Counted from the stretch's first letter, positions 45,546 to 57,796 are shown. The stretch: 64,000 bases of DNA from Steinernema hermaphroditum (GCA_030435675.1 CM059625.1:11904001-11968000), one strand, 5' to 3'. The notes: generated by a model not told the origin, from the sequence alone. A program made the numbers and translations.

Positions 45546-46837
45546 TCAGAGCTCAACCTGGAGGGCACCCGCCTTTATGGTCGCAAATTGGCGTTTCTTC
45601 CTGATAACAATCTGTGAGTGGGCACTCATGATTCCGCGGTTTATGGCCGTCAGCATGATCGGATAGGCTGCACAGCTGATGTAGGACAAGAGATGTGCAT
45701 AAATGCTCACGATGACTAGACCTCTGTAAGTCAGGCAGGTTAGAATGTCTGACGATGCCCTGTTTCTCTTACCTAGGCAGATTCGGAAGCAATTGCGACA
45801 TCCAAAACATCACCCAGTAGGGCGTCCAGCAGATGAGGTAGATTATGATAAGTGCGATGACGGTCCTGCTCACGCGGAAAAGCGCCGCATCGGAGTTGAC
45901 GTTGATTCCTTTGACGTAGGCGAGAGATTTGTAACGACGCTTCAGGAAAACGGGAACGGAGGCGTAGAAGTATACATAGATTATCGTTGTTATGATATAG
46001 CCAATCAGAGAAGCGGCTGCGCTGAATACAATTCCTGAAGGGTGAGATCAGAATCTGTTTGTTTTTATACAATGAATACCGTATTTTGGCGGAAGAGAAA
46101 TGTTGCACTTCGTGGTGACAAAGACGTCTTGCGCCGCATGATCGACTCTCAGCACGAACGTTGATGTGCGTGCGCTAATGCAGACAATCGCCTGAGAAGC
46201 AGAGATTAGCATCACGAGAAAAGGATAGGGAAATATACCAGGAAAACACCGATTACGACGGTTCCAACACAGACACATCCGAGCAGGATAAAGGCTACTC
46301 GGTTGTTTTTCTCGCCTGGGGCTCGAGTGATCGACCTGTAGGAGAACCAGCTCACTTGGACGAGGATGATCGGTGGAACGAACTTGTTCAGCGCCTCCAT
46401 ACAATAAAACACCTACGGTAGAGCGTGTACCGTCATAGTACGGAACGCAAGAACTCACTTTGCAGGCAACTAACCCGAACCTCCACGCTCCATGGATCAT
46501 GTCATCGAGAACCAGGACCAGGGTTCCGATTATTGTTAGGTCAAAGACACAGAGTATCATTATACAAACTAGAATTTTTTGAGATACTTTCACTGATCGG
46601 TTGTAAATTAACACGAGTCCGACCTAGATACATTAATATTGTAAGATTGGAAAGGTTATGATACTGTACCTTCCATACCACCCAAAGGTTTCCAATGAGA
46701 CCCGCGACGACAGTGATACAGTAGAGGATGACGTTGACGTACCGAATCGTGTTCCATTTCGGCGTGTAGTAAACGATATCGTAACCGTCGTAGTACGGGT
46801 TTTCAGAAATAAAGTCCGTGGTATCGATAGCGGTCAT
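45546..46837 (-). CDS. Rhodopsin-like G-protein-coupled receptor
   Basis: Seven-helix receptor of 352 residues from six exons (46837-46670, 46623-46459, 46412-46239, 46191-46080, 46034-45773, 45723-45546), joined in frame. Helices are visible in order: NVILYCITVVAGLIGNLWVV (with the GN motif of helix 1), VCIMILCVFDLTIIGTLVLV, the helix 3 region after CKVFYC, FILLGCVCVGTVVIGVFL, FSAAASLIGYIITTIIYVYF, ALIIIYLICWTPYW (CWxP of helix 6) and VSIYAHLLSYISCAAYPIML. Cys in CKVFYC and TTKCNISL would form the usual extracellular disulfide. The DRY motif is replaced by SYRS and NPxxY by a CAAYP variant. This is typical of nematode peptide-receptor-like orphans. The ligand is unknown. Confidence 0.78.
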
Positions 46838-48486
46838 CTTCTGATGGTCAGCATAATTCTTTCAAAGCAAGCAGCGACATGTGGACTAAACGATTTCACT
46901 TAGACAGAGGATGCGAGCGGGAGGAGCACGAGAGACGTTGGAATCGCCGACGTCGTCAACGCGAAGGGGCCGTTCCCTTTCATCTACATGCCACGAATCC
47001 TCGTTCATTAAGTTGCTTTCTCCAATCGGATATCATTACGCATGTTATGCTAAAGATCAAAATTCTTTGAGAGCTTTTCAAGATCTATGGAAACGCTTGA
47101 ACTTCAAAGAGGAAAGAGCGAGAAAACTTCCAGGAAAATCGAAGAATTAGGCTGGCAATCACGGCAGCCCAGACATAACGATTATAGCGATAAATAAGGG
47201 TGGCCACCTTCTATCGGAAGCTTCGTCTGTTTTTCACTAAGAAGATGAGGGACAGAACGTGTACGAGACTTACAATACGCAAAATGTAGCGGCTGATGAC
47301 TAATCAGGGAGAAAGCCGTCTTGAAACCTTTGAAGAAGATTAGAAATCCCTTCGGGAAACAGGTGGATACGAGGACGGAAAGTGATGCCAGACAAAAATC
47401 GAAACCCTCGACCGCAATTTCGCTAATAAAAAACAATGTCGCAAACGTCTGGATAAACAGTAGGAAGTGTGAACAAGGACAACAAGTGCTTAGGCAATGT
47501 TTGTGCGCACATTAAAAAGCCACAAAGGGCAAGACGTTGGTGGGGGGCTTATCGGTTCAGGAAGGAGGATTTTAGGCAGACATGGATGATTCATCTATAT
47601 CACATATCTCCAGAGCAATTTTTGTGTAATGCCACACTTGTTTATATCACTTCTATCAAGTAATGGACACTTAAAAGCTTTGCGAGTAGATTGGAAATAC
47701 GTGTATCCGATTAAGAAACGTGGAACGGAGGGTGGAATATGACAGATTTACGGGGAACTGATCGCTTTTCGTTTTATAAGGCTTCATTTCGTAACACAAT
47801 TCTCTTAGAAGCGCGTCGATGAAATCAACGATCGCTCTTCTGACATCACTACGATAACTGCTAGAAGCCCACGACGACCGACAAAGTGTTAATTGAGAAT
47901 TGAATATCGGCCAATTAGAAGCCGCCACAGAGATCAAATATACGAAAGAAGACCGACGTGGGTCTAATGCTTGATCCAGAGGAACCAAACTGATTGATCT
48001 AGGCATTTACCAATTGTTATGTAGAATGACAACTGAGTTTGTAGGAAGAAGTTATCAGATTTCCCACGCTTGTAAAAGGTTGGTGATTTTGACGATAAAT
48101 TTGATAAGTAAAGTCCTTTGAAGGAAAGATGCGGTTAACTCAATTCATCGAATTGGGCCTCATAAAGGCAATGTAATCACTGTGCTTTCAAAGCACTCAT
48201 CACTTCAAGCTTTCAAATGTAATCACTGTGCCGGTACAGAACGTGTTGCCAGTTCGCGATTTGCATCGATTGTTTGATCTTGGCAACACATTCCACGCTG
48301 ATACCCACAAAAAACATTTACATATCTTTGTTGCGCAACGACATTCTGGGCAAACAGTGAATCATCCTCCATATCAGCGCAGTTCAATGTCTTCCTTTAT
48401 CAGTACACTTTCCATTCTCTCGTCTTCTTCGACACACTTTCGGTCCAGCTATAGCGTAGACCATTCTGTGCGTTTGAGTCATTTCG
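46838..48486. other. Intergenic region between divergent genes
   Basis: Frames on both strands (46911, 47182, 47469, 47671) were checked and have no splice or motif support. It should hold the promoters of the GPCR and protease genes. Nothing else recognised. Confidence 0.4.
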
Positions 48487-51400
48487 ATGGTGAACGCGGC
48501 ACTTTTGAACGTCACGTTCCTTCTGGTCTCTTTGTTCGCACAGTTCGGGGCAGCAGCACCTCCGAACAAAATAAATGAAACTGACGAGGATGTCGCTAAA
48601 GGTAAATTTGCTATATTGAGATTACTACCGATACCAAAACAGCTTTAGACAATCATATACGAAAGCTGGACAACGCGATACAACGATCACCTAACTTTGT
48701 AAGTCTCCAGTGGCACAAAAATGAAATTTTCCTCTTTAAAGAACAGTAGGGTTAACATTTGGGTCTACTTTAAAAATAATAAACATATCTTTTCTCATGA
48801 GGAAACGTCTGAGACGAATGGCGAAGTCAAGTTCGTCAAGAGGACCAAAACAAGCACACTAACAGGGAGCCAGCTTTCAATCGAACTTCATCTGATAAAA
48901 CAAAATTGAATGAGCATGAAAGTCATAATTTCATTGAAGTGTTTTTCGTATTACAACCACAAATCAACAAAATAGGCCGAAAACACGAAGAACGGCGATA
49001 AATAATTAAGCTCATAATGCCTCCATTGTTCAGATAATTGGAGGAAACCCCGTTATGAACGACCGGAGATGGCCCTGGCAAGTGCGGATCGAGTACCTGT
49101 CGAGCTATGATCAAAAAACATATCTGTGCGGGGGAACACTGGTATCCCGAAGACACGTAATGACCGCAGCTCACTGTACCATGTAAGCTGTGCGGCCAAC
49201 CAACAAAAGCAGCCAATTCTGTTAAGTGACATGGTGAAGCAGGCGAGCTACGCCTTCATGGGTCTGATTTCACTGAACGAAGGATCTTCGGACATGGAGC
49301 GAAAGATCTCGAAGATTACCACTCATCCGCAGTACAATCCAAATACGTTTCACGCGGATATCGCCATTCTCGAGGTGCGTTCAATTTTAATCTAATGAAG
49401 AAAAGGTGAGAGAAACTCCAAAGGTTGCTCCTGAACTTGTTGCTTATGGCTGTATCTTTGCAGATGCACATAAATATCTTTCTAGGGCCTCTTATATTCC
49501 CTTTCTCTGTTTTCTAAACGTCTTAAAAATTGATCAGACACAGCGGAAACGCCTAGGCTCAAATTAATATCTACGCAATTGGTTTGCTTGCGTTAATGAG
49601 GTCGGGAAAGTATGGACGTAGATCCTGTTTTTTTTTGGTAGACGTCGGAGACTAAATGTTAATGACTTTCCTCCTTTTCACGCCACCAATATAACTAAGT
49701 ATTAGTCACAAGAACTGATAAGCGACGTTGACGTTCGAAGATCGGTGAGTCACCTGGAAGTGCGTATTAACGGAGACAAAAATGAAGACAAGATCAAAAG
49801 ATAGTAACTGTTGACACCGCTGAGGATGTTCTTCAAGAAAGTGCAAAAAAATAACCGAAAATCTGACAAAATCTATGGCGCGACTTTAACTTCGCTTAAT
49901 TGATCAATTATCCTAGTTATGAAGCCATCTAAGATCCTCGAGAAGTCTACTAGAAAGTCAGTTAGGAAGATTTTAACGATATTTTCGCACTGCAAGCTGT
50001 GTCGCACAAAACATATAAAAATATGAGCACCAAAGAAGTCATCCTCACCGTCGTGAGAAGATGGACTTCCGATGTTCGTGATGAAATGTCCAAATGAAGA
50101 GGCACCTCATGAGGCACTTCCGCAATCGTCAAAATCTTTGGCGCCCCCAACGGATTCCAGGAAGTGTCAGTAGGAATATCCCAGCAATTAGCAACGGAAT
50201 AATCTAGTGGTTTTTAGCGCATGGACTAGACTAACATAGACGCATAGAAGTTTTAGACTCATCTGGAGTCAATATGAATACGATAACTTGATACTACTTA
50301 CTTTTCGGTGTTGAGCAAGTTAAGCATGGATGCTCTTTTATCCATTGTTATGCTACGATTGCACCTGTTGTAATGCAGATTTCCACACTTTCAAACACGC
50401 TGAAAGAGCATGACCAAAGCCGCCTTTTTTTTGCACGTAGATTGGGGAATCAAAGAAATTTTTAAAATTACACGTAAAAGGATGGCTGCCTAAAAGGAAG
50501 CGAAAGATGACACGTGAAAGGATGGCAAATCCGACCACGACTCAATCTTACTACGTGGCAGTTTCTAAAGGTGCTGCCGCATTCGACCTCATTAACAGGG
50601 TTTCAACAAAGACATTACAAAACAGTCCTTCCGCCATTTTAATGGATACACTCGTCAGCTGAAACACCTTCCTGTCTAATCCTAGAGCGGAAGAAGCGCC
50701 CTTTTAAGGAACAAAATAAATGACAGTGGTGGAAAGGCGCGATTATTCGCGAGCTAAATTGCATACTTCTCGCGGTTACATTCCTGAAAATGGATGGCCC
50801 ACTTGAAGTACATTCGCCGATTCTTTGGTTTTTGTTCTTTCGCCCAAGATAGATCCATATATTTTTCCAGCTGACACATAGAAAGTGGATTTTAAATAAA
50901 GACCCATGACGTGGAGAAGTTAAAAGGAGTTAAAGTGACATTGATGTGTCAAACACTAACTCTAAAGGAAAATCATAAATTGAAGCATAACACTCCAAGA
51001 AATTAATATTGCAATTCTAGTTGTAGCGATAACGTTAAAATGAATCCTTTTCCAGTCGTACTTGCTGATTAAAACTACGACTTTGTTTGACGCAGAAACC
51101 TCAGAGTGATATAACGTATTGGGTTGGGCGCCAATCCTATGCTTCTTACAGTTTTTTAATCTATTTAATCCATCTGTTCCGCTCGCTGTCAAATCGTGTG
51201 AGGTGTATTTCATTCAATAATTGCGAAGCACTGGAAACTTGGTACAGCTTCAGGCGTGCAATTTTTGTAGATAAGGAGTCGGAAAATTAGGTGAGAGCAA
51301 GTAGTGGGCAACAACAGTTCGTACCTTTGTTGATTAACGTGCCTTGATAGTTGTTGTTGCGAAATATAATATTTTTGATAAAGGAAAAAAACCGTAAGAA

Positions 51401-54027
51401 ATTTCTCCCCAATATGATAATTGACTACATACAGGGTGTACCATAAATACTGTAAGTCGAAAAACTGCTTATAACTTTTCATTTACGACAAGGAAACAAA
51501 ATGAATTCATAACTGTAAGATTGGCCAGGAAATTCTGTACAACATACTTGAATTCTGTTCGAAATGCCCTCCTTGACAGTTTGATTAAGGCGTTCAGATG
51601 CTTCTGGAAATTCTTCAGGATTCCCGCGGTGATTTTTGGCATGATTTCCTTCCAAGCGGTCTTCAGAGAGCGCTCCAGGAATTCACACTGGCGTGGCTTG
51701 TAGCGCATACGTTTGTCTCTAGGAATGACCAAACAGCGAAGTCGAGAGGGTTGAGGACCGGAGAGTACCGCAGCCAAACATCTTTCCTCTTGACCCAACA
51801 TCCTTCCTTCACATGATTGGCCGTGACAAGACAAGGGTATTCTTGGCTCCATGGCCAGGCGTCCAGTCCTGCTGAAACGTCCGTGCGGTGTTGTGGGGTA
51901 GATCTACGACCCAGGATTTCACCACAGCCGTTCGGAACCAGTTTCCGGTAGTTCTTGCCAGTGCAGGTCAACTTTTTTTCCATTGACTTCGAAAAAAACG
52001 AGCTTCAGGCTCCCAGGTCCAAAAACTCCGGCCCTACCCATGATGGATTGTGCGGAATGGATCTTATCGACAGTTACGGAGCGGGGCGAGCTTTTCGGAA
52101 AACGTTTACGGTGATCCCAGGTGTTTCGCAGCGGTTCTACGGTGACAATCCTTTCATCCAAAAACAGGATGTCCAGGAGGCTCCCGCCGCGGACTTGTGT
52201 CTTCATCTTCCGGTACTTCTTTAGTCTTGCGGTCTTCATTCGAACACCGAGGAACTGTCTGTATGTCATCTTGCAGCAGTCGAGTCCCTGATCTTCTTCC
52301 ACTAATTTCCTGAGCGATCACTCAATGACTCAGTACTCCTTTGGCAGGTTTCTCATGGATCGTGCTAGATTCTGCTTGATCTTCTTCCGGAAGGCCTTTC
52401 TGGTCCTTGGTGTTCTGGCTGTTCCCGGTCTTTTAGTCATTTGGCGAATCTGTATCCCACCTGTCTCTTGGAAGTGTTTTACAATCCGCTAGAGTTGAAA
52501 AAATCGGAATTTCATTAACTTTTCAATCTCCATAATCGGCATTTCACGCTTGTAATCGACGACGGTAGCAAAACGGTCACTTTGAGATACCTTTTTATCT
52601 GATGGGAACAGGTTAAAGTACCGGGAAAATCTACTTTTCTAGATCAAAAAAGGACGAGAAACAGGAATATAACAACAGAACTGGTATAGAAAGGCAAAAA
52701 ATCAAGGTAAATTGAAAAGCTTGTCGACTTACAGTATTTATGGTACACCCTGTAGTGCATGTGATGGGAGCATGAAAGCAACGTCATCCTGAATTGTATG
52801 CCTACCTCAGGAGAGTAGTTTGGCCCAGAAGATAATGAGCTGTGAGCTGAGAAATGTATGGCTTCAGGTCATCTGTTATTAGAATTATGCGTCGGACTTC
52901 AGAAGATTAGGAAGAAAGCAAAGGTTTCCTCTGGTTTGATCAAGCAAACAACAGACTCAAACGTCAAAGCGCAACCAAAAAATGAAGTAGATCTCCACCT
53001 TTTATATTGTGGTGGATACACAAGTGTTTTTTCAACATTTTCATGTTTTCAAACTGCTCAGAAATTAAAAGATGTTCGAGCACAGCAAAGAATCGACTAA
53101 GACCTGATTTTACGTATTGCAGCTAACCAAAGATGTCTTCATTTCGGGTGCCGTTCAAACCGTTCAGCTGCGCTTCGATGATGCACCGATATTGGACAGC
53201 GTCGGCACAGCGGTCGTTACCGGCTGGGGCATTTGGAACCCAGCACGTAAGTCACCTTTCATTGTTACAATTTCAGATTTACCACCAGAGGCCGTTTTTT
53301 GACTTTCCAATTCTTGGCTTTGTTGCCTTGTTACATGAACGCATTAATAGATACACGTTTTAGTGCTAACAAAACCTAGCAACTATCTTCGGATGGCAGA
53401 AATACCGCTGATTTCTCACGATGTCTGCAAAACGAGATGGGACAATCTGACGCCTCGCTTTGACATAGACAGCGGAATGCTTTGTGCTGGTGCAATCGGA
53501 AAGGGCACAGGAATGGTAGTTGACATAGTTGACTTTTCAGTCACGTTTGTTCGATTTAAGGGCGATAGCGGAGGTCCTCTTCTAGCCTACTACAACGACA
53601 CCTACATTCAGATAGGACTAACATCGTTTGGCGAAAACGACAAATATGGGCTGGAACATCAGGATACATATCCAGGTACTTTGAGCTTAAGCACAACAGA
53701 GACTAGCACAGGGTATATGCATTTTAATCCATTTATTTGCTAAAGAAGAGCTTCGAAATCTAATCATTTACTTAAAGGGTTCCCCAAGAAGCTCTACTGA
53801 TGAAAATTTAATTGTAAACAAGACTAGCCAAGACCACCTTGTACAACCTTCATGTCCTATATGTCATTTCAAACGTGACCTCAATTTCAGGGGTGTATAC
53901 TCGCGTCTCCAAGTACTGCAGCTTCATCTCTGACGCATCAGATGGAATGGCGAGGTGTGATGCCCAACAGACAGTGTACTTCCTAGCTATTCTTGCTGCA
54001 CTTGTTTATAACGTCATCTTCAATTAA
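48487..54027 (+). CDS. Secreted trypsin-like serine protease (S1) with hydrophobic C-terminus
   Basis: Eight exons (48487-48601, 48649-48698, 49034-49182, 49227-49374, 53123-53246, 53364-53515, 53561-53675, 53891-54027) give 329 residues in frame. Signal peptide MVNAALLNVTFLLVSLFAQFG is followed by a short propeptide and the activation site IIGGNP. The catalytic triad is present: His in VMTAAHC, Asp in ADIAIL, Ser in GDSGGPLL. VVTGWGIWNP is also typical. The C-terminus is hydrophobic (TVYFLAILAALVYNVIF), suggesting membrane anchoring or a GPI signal. The 45-base intron 53516-53560 is a multiple of three without stop, so both spliced and retained forms stay open; in the spliced form the usual Cys two residues before the GDSGG block is missing. 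Intron 4 is 3.7 kb and holds a transposon. Confidence 0.82.
51432..52752 (-). mobile_element. Dead full-length Tc1/mariner-like element in a protease intron
   Basis: Element of 1321 bases with TA on both sides (51430-51431 and 52753-52754) and a perfect 29-base inverted repeat beginning CAGGGTGTACCATAAATACT. The minus strand encodes a transposase of the nematode mariner type: ILFLDERIVTVEP (first catalytic Asp) around 52150, GKKVDLHWQELP, then YSPVLNPLDFAVWSFLE and an ERSLKTAWKEIM C-terminal block. These lie in different frames (52302-51919, 51983-51663 and 51852-51469) with further stops upstream near 52320-52500, so the gene carries frameshifts and nonsense changes. The intact ends mean it could still be a substrate for a related transposase. 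Confidence 0.88.
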
Positions 54028-54345
54028 AAGGCAGAGAATCCATCCACGAAGTCAATATGTATCTCAGGCTCGAAGGCCGTATCTTTCCGACTTCGGAATG
54101 TCCCCGTCGAGTCTTCGTCTTGCACCACCTGCCCGTTGTGGTGAGTGCTATCCACACGCATCATCATTCCGAACTTCGCGAATGCTCCCAACTGTGCCAT
54201 TCCCAGTCCGAGTCCTCTGTTGATGCTCAGTTTTTGTGCGATCTAAACAGGTACTTTACTTAGTTATAAATAAATAAAATCTCATTTTTGAATGAGTATT
54301 AGTGATAAAGTGCGTCGCCTAGTTTAATTTTGTAAATACCGAAAA

Positions 54346-55926
54346 TCAAAAAAGACATTTTTGTCGTTCACACATTCGCTCGTTAATTTCCTGAATGTAA
54401 TGGGACGTTCCAATCTTTCCCTTCGCATCCCGCAAACTATTCATAACAATGACGATACCTGCATCATCTTGCCGGCGATCTCCTTAGCTCGTCCCATCTG
54501 ACGTCCCATGTAGTGGATATGATGAATGATATTGCTGCCCACCACTTCGATACTTACCGTAACCAGCGTTACACCGACCACGATAAAGATGATCAGAAAA
54601 ACTACGGGGATCGGAGGCCTTAAACACAATACTATTGGCCTAGTCGTGAATAAAATCGTTTAACTGAAAATCTCCGTATCCAATTGTGAAAATTGTCATA
54701 ATGCAGTAGTATACACTGTCGATCCAGGTCATGTCGGAGACGAGGCTGATTATAATACCTCCGCCAAAAGGGTAAAGAATAAGGAGAATAATGAAGATCG
54801 CCATTGACGCTTTCATTGACTGAAAGAATGAGAACTAGTAGCTTCATTCACTTCGCTAACCTCGTTGAGAAGCTTATACATGAAGAGGCAAAAGAATTTT
54901 CCCAAATCAGACGTTGTAACCAGGGCCAACGGAATTCCGATGATCGCATAGCAAATCAAAAGAAGCTTTCCTAGCGACGAAGTGGGGGTAATCAAGCCAA
55001 AACCTGCAAAGCGTCCATAATTCACGGCTACAACACAATGCTTTCACCTACGGGAACCATTGTCGTCGCAGCGAACAACACAGAAGACGATGGCGTCCAC
55101 ATATCTATGCAATTATAGCGTCTCCTGGCATGAAAGTTCGCTCTTACCAACATAATCGCTGTTGTGAAATACCATAGACTCAAAAACATTTGCAGAGATT
55201 GGATTGCGGAACATTTCGAAGAGAGCGCTTTGATATTCGTCGAGGAGTGGGGCTATGGAGCTGTTGAATGCCTCGAAGTCTGGATAAACAAATGTTCATA
55301 GTGTGATTTAAGAAGGAAAAGGAAGTCAGTCAAAAAATCTTTGTACCAGCACTTTTTGCGGTAGTCGATTCCAGTAAGCTGCTAGAGGATATCTCAGAAT
55401 GAAAGCTATGTGAATCATCGTCTTTGGTTTTTAAAGATAGCTTGAATTTTAAATTGGCCCGGCTCTCAGAAGGCCTGGAATACTAGAGAGCCGTAGTTCC
55501 AAGGTCTGGTCTGAATTTTAAAGTTTAAGAATAAGAAGAATGCACTTCTCTACGGGAGATATCTCGACCATGAAATATGATCATTGATGAGAATAGCTAA
55601 GAGTTACCGTCGAAATTGTCATTCATGGAGGCGCTGACCTTCATGAGAATCTCCTGCTCCACCTTCAAAGCTTCTATTGTTTTATCCCTCATGTCCAATT
55701 CGATCGGTCTCTCAAGACTGTAGAACAGGACTGCCCCTAATGTTATGTACAGCATACATAGAAACACCAATCCCGAATGGATCAAGAACGTTCGCAACTT
55801 CTGAATCGAATAGAGTTACCGCAGAAAGAACGAGTGGAATACCTTTTTGTTGAAGAACCTCCGCTTGGGTGGTGCCGGCAGAGGCTGACCGCTCATCAGA
55901 GCCGCAAGCCCAGATTTGCGTGCCAT
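54346..55926 (-). CDS. Two-pore-domain potassium channel (TWK family)
   Basis: K+ leak channel subunit of 322 residues from eight exons (55926-55843, 55800-55608, 55279-55148, 55104-55048, 55003-54861, 54819-54665, 54618-54459, 54390-54346), all in phase. TTATTCCAG lies 2 bases before the ATG. Layout: short N-terminus, TM1 (HSGLVFLCMLYITLGAVLFY with the following Leu-Glu), long extracellular cap, pore 1, TM2 (LLLICYAIIGIPLALVTT), TM3 (AIFIILLILYPFGGGI), pore 2 with the canonical TIFTIGYGDF, TM4 and a short tail. Pore 1 reads TMVPVGFG in place of the usual TTIGYG, with the flanking spacing kept. Two subunits dimerise into one channel in this family. The short C-terminus carries no recognised regulatory motif. 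Confidence 0.85.
55455..55512 (+). mobile_element. 58-bp family A core insertion with 11-bp target duplication
   Basis: Inside intron 2 of the K+ channel gene. TGAATTTTAAA occurs perfectly at 55444-55454 and again at 55513-55523, flanking 58 bases that match only the core of family A: CGGCTCTC (55461-55468), TGGAAT (55477-55482), GAGAGCCG (55487-55494) and GTTCCA (55497-55502). Neither the rest of the 558-base element nor its tail is present. Confidence 0.7.
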
Positions 55927-57788
55927 ACCTGGAATAAATACCCCAATTTGATTGACAGCTTTCCGGTGGGTGCAGCCGTTGACCGCAGAAGCGAAACATA
56001 TCAAAAAATGGGGTAAAGTGGAGAGAAAGAAGCGAGTGTTTCCAAAAAGGACCTGTAGTCATCCGCGACGTCTTCTTTGGACTCATAGCAAATGCATGGG
56101 GCGAGAACCTCCACTTCCGAGACCACAATGCAATTTATGAGCCTACAGGGCAAGACAAAAAGTGCTCAAGAAAGAGCGTGGTAATTTTGTGTCTCTTTTA
56201 CTCTTTTCCGTCTAGTAAGTCCACTAAACAACTTGTCGGTGGTCGCGTTTTTGTGCAACTCGGTAGATCCCTCGCCAGCATGTCTTGTTTGCGTTAGCCT
56301 GCCCGCTTTTGTGCACCTCTTCTCTCCAGCTGCAGGCGACTCGGACGACGACGTCGCCTCGCCACATTTGCATATATGCTCATGGAAAACGAGTTTCAAA
56401 CAACGTCGCATGAGGAGACAAACTTTTCACATCCCATTTTTCCAGCGCCGTAATTATCGCCGTCTCTGTCGTTCGGCGTCGAGGGAGAACGAATATCTCT
56501 TTTTGGAGACAATGCTCTTCACTCAACCGGTTAGCTGCGGACGGCTCGATTCATTAACAAATTGCCAATTAGGCAATTTGCATAAACAGACCGCTGGGAA
56601 TGCGTGCACCCTCTGACTCCTCCGAACCTTTTGTGCGCCTGGTGACTCAGATCCGTGTCGTCGAAGTCTCTAAATGCGCCGATTTGGATCACATCCGCAA
56701 ACGTTTTTTGTTGCTTTCCATTTCGCTGCCGGGCGTCATCATAATGGTATAATTGACCCAGTCGTCGGCTTCATTAAATCTGTCATAAATTTCAAAACTG
56801 GAGTCTCAACTCTGTGGTCAGTTTCGAAAGACGGAAACTCTCAAAGATCATCTAATGACCACCTGCACCGAATAGTTGGAGGACACTCGCGCGCTCCGAT
56901 CTGTGTCTTCGGCGAGTGGTGAGGGGGAAGAGTGCAATTCTGATCCACTCACTGATGGTTGAGGCGCCCTGGAGGCAAACAGGTCGCCCTCGCGCACAAA
57001 CGCATCACCCCCCCGCGGTGGCCCTTCGTTCTCATCGTTACAAATAATGTCGACAATGAAATGCGATTTATGCGCACAGATCCGTAGATATCCTCGAGAA
57101 GGAGTTCACACAGAACGAGTACAGGAATAGACGTAGAAATGCATCGATCCTGTAATATTCAAAGAAGATAAAGTTCGTAAAGTAAATAGCAGTGGGGTAA
57201 ATTTGGTGGAAGGGCCTGCCAGCAGAATGTGCCCTATGAAATCGTAATTAAAGTAAAGCGGTCATAAGACGAAGTCCGAAAGTAACCGAGAAAAGAAGAC
57301 CATGAGGAATAAAGAAAAGAACAAGAAATGCGTGTAAGTTTATAAAACTTTTTTATGCATCTCTTTTTATGACTACAAAACACGCAAGTCTGGATGCATA
57401 AAATTTGTTCGCTGTTTTACTGTTCGACGACGTAATTCTGTACGAGAACAATCAAATCATCATGACCGTTTAGAGCGTTTAAGTGCTTCATGCACCCTAG
57501 GCTACGGTAACCTTGAAAGTCGCTTAAATCAACACTTTACGATGTGGTACAATAATCTTTGTAGTCATGAAACATGGAAGTTGCAACGATTTCCTCATGC
57601 TTAGTTTGGGTCCCGTTTGCTCAATCCGGAAAATGCGACAAATTACGGTGCGCGGAATGCATCCCATCCCCTTTCAAGTCGTTCGCGTGCGTAAAAGGAG
57701 TGGAGAGTCAGAGGCGGAACGAGCACCGGGGGGCGTTTCTTTCGGCGTGCCCAGCAGAGTGCACTCCTTCCCCACGTCGCCAGCGCCC
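55927..57788. other. Intergenic region between the channel and collagen genes
   Basis: Divergent promoters of the K+ channel (-) and the collagen (+) must lie here. The ORF-like stretch 56233-56616 (+) has no splice or homology support. No repeat termini or RNA gene were recognised. Confidence 0.4.
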
Positions 57789-57796
57789 TATAAAAG
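57789..57796 (+). promoter_or_regulatory. TATA box of the collagen gene
   Basis: TATAAAAG lies 74 bases upstream of the collagen ATG. Nematode cuticle collagen genes commonly have a TATA box at such a distance, and a CTACAG at 57854-57860 sits two bases before the ATG as a possible trans-splice acceptor. Confidence 0.6.
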
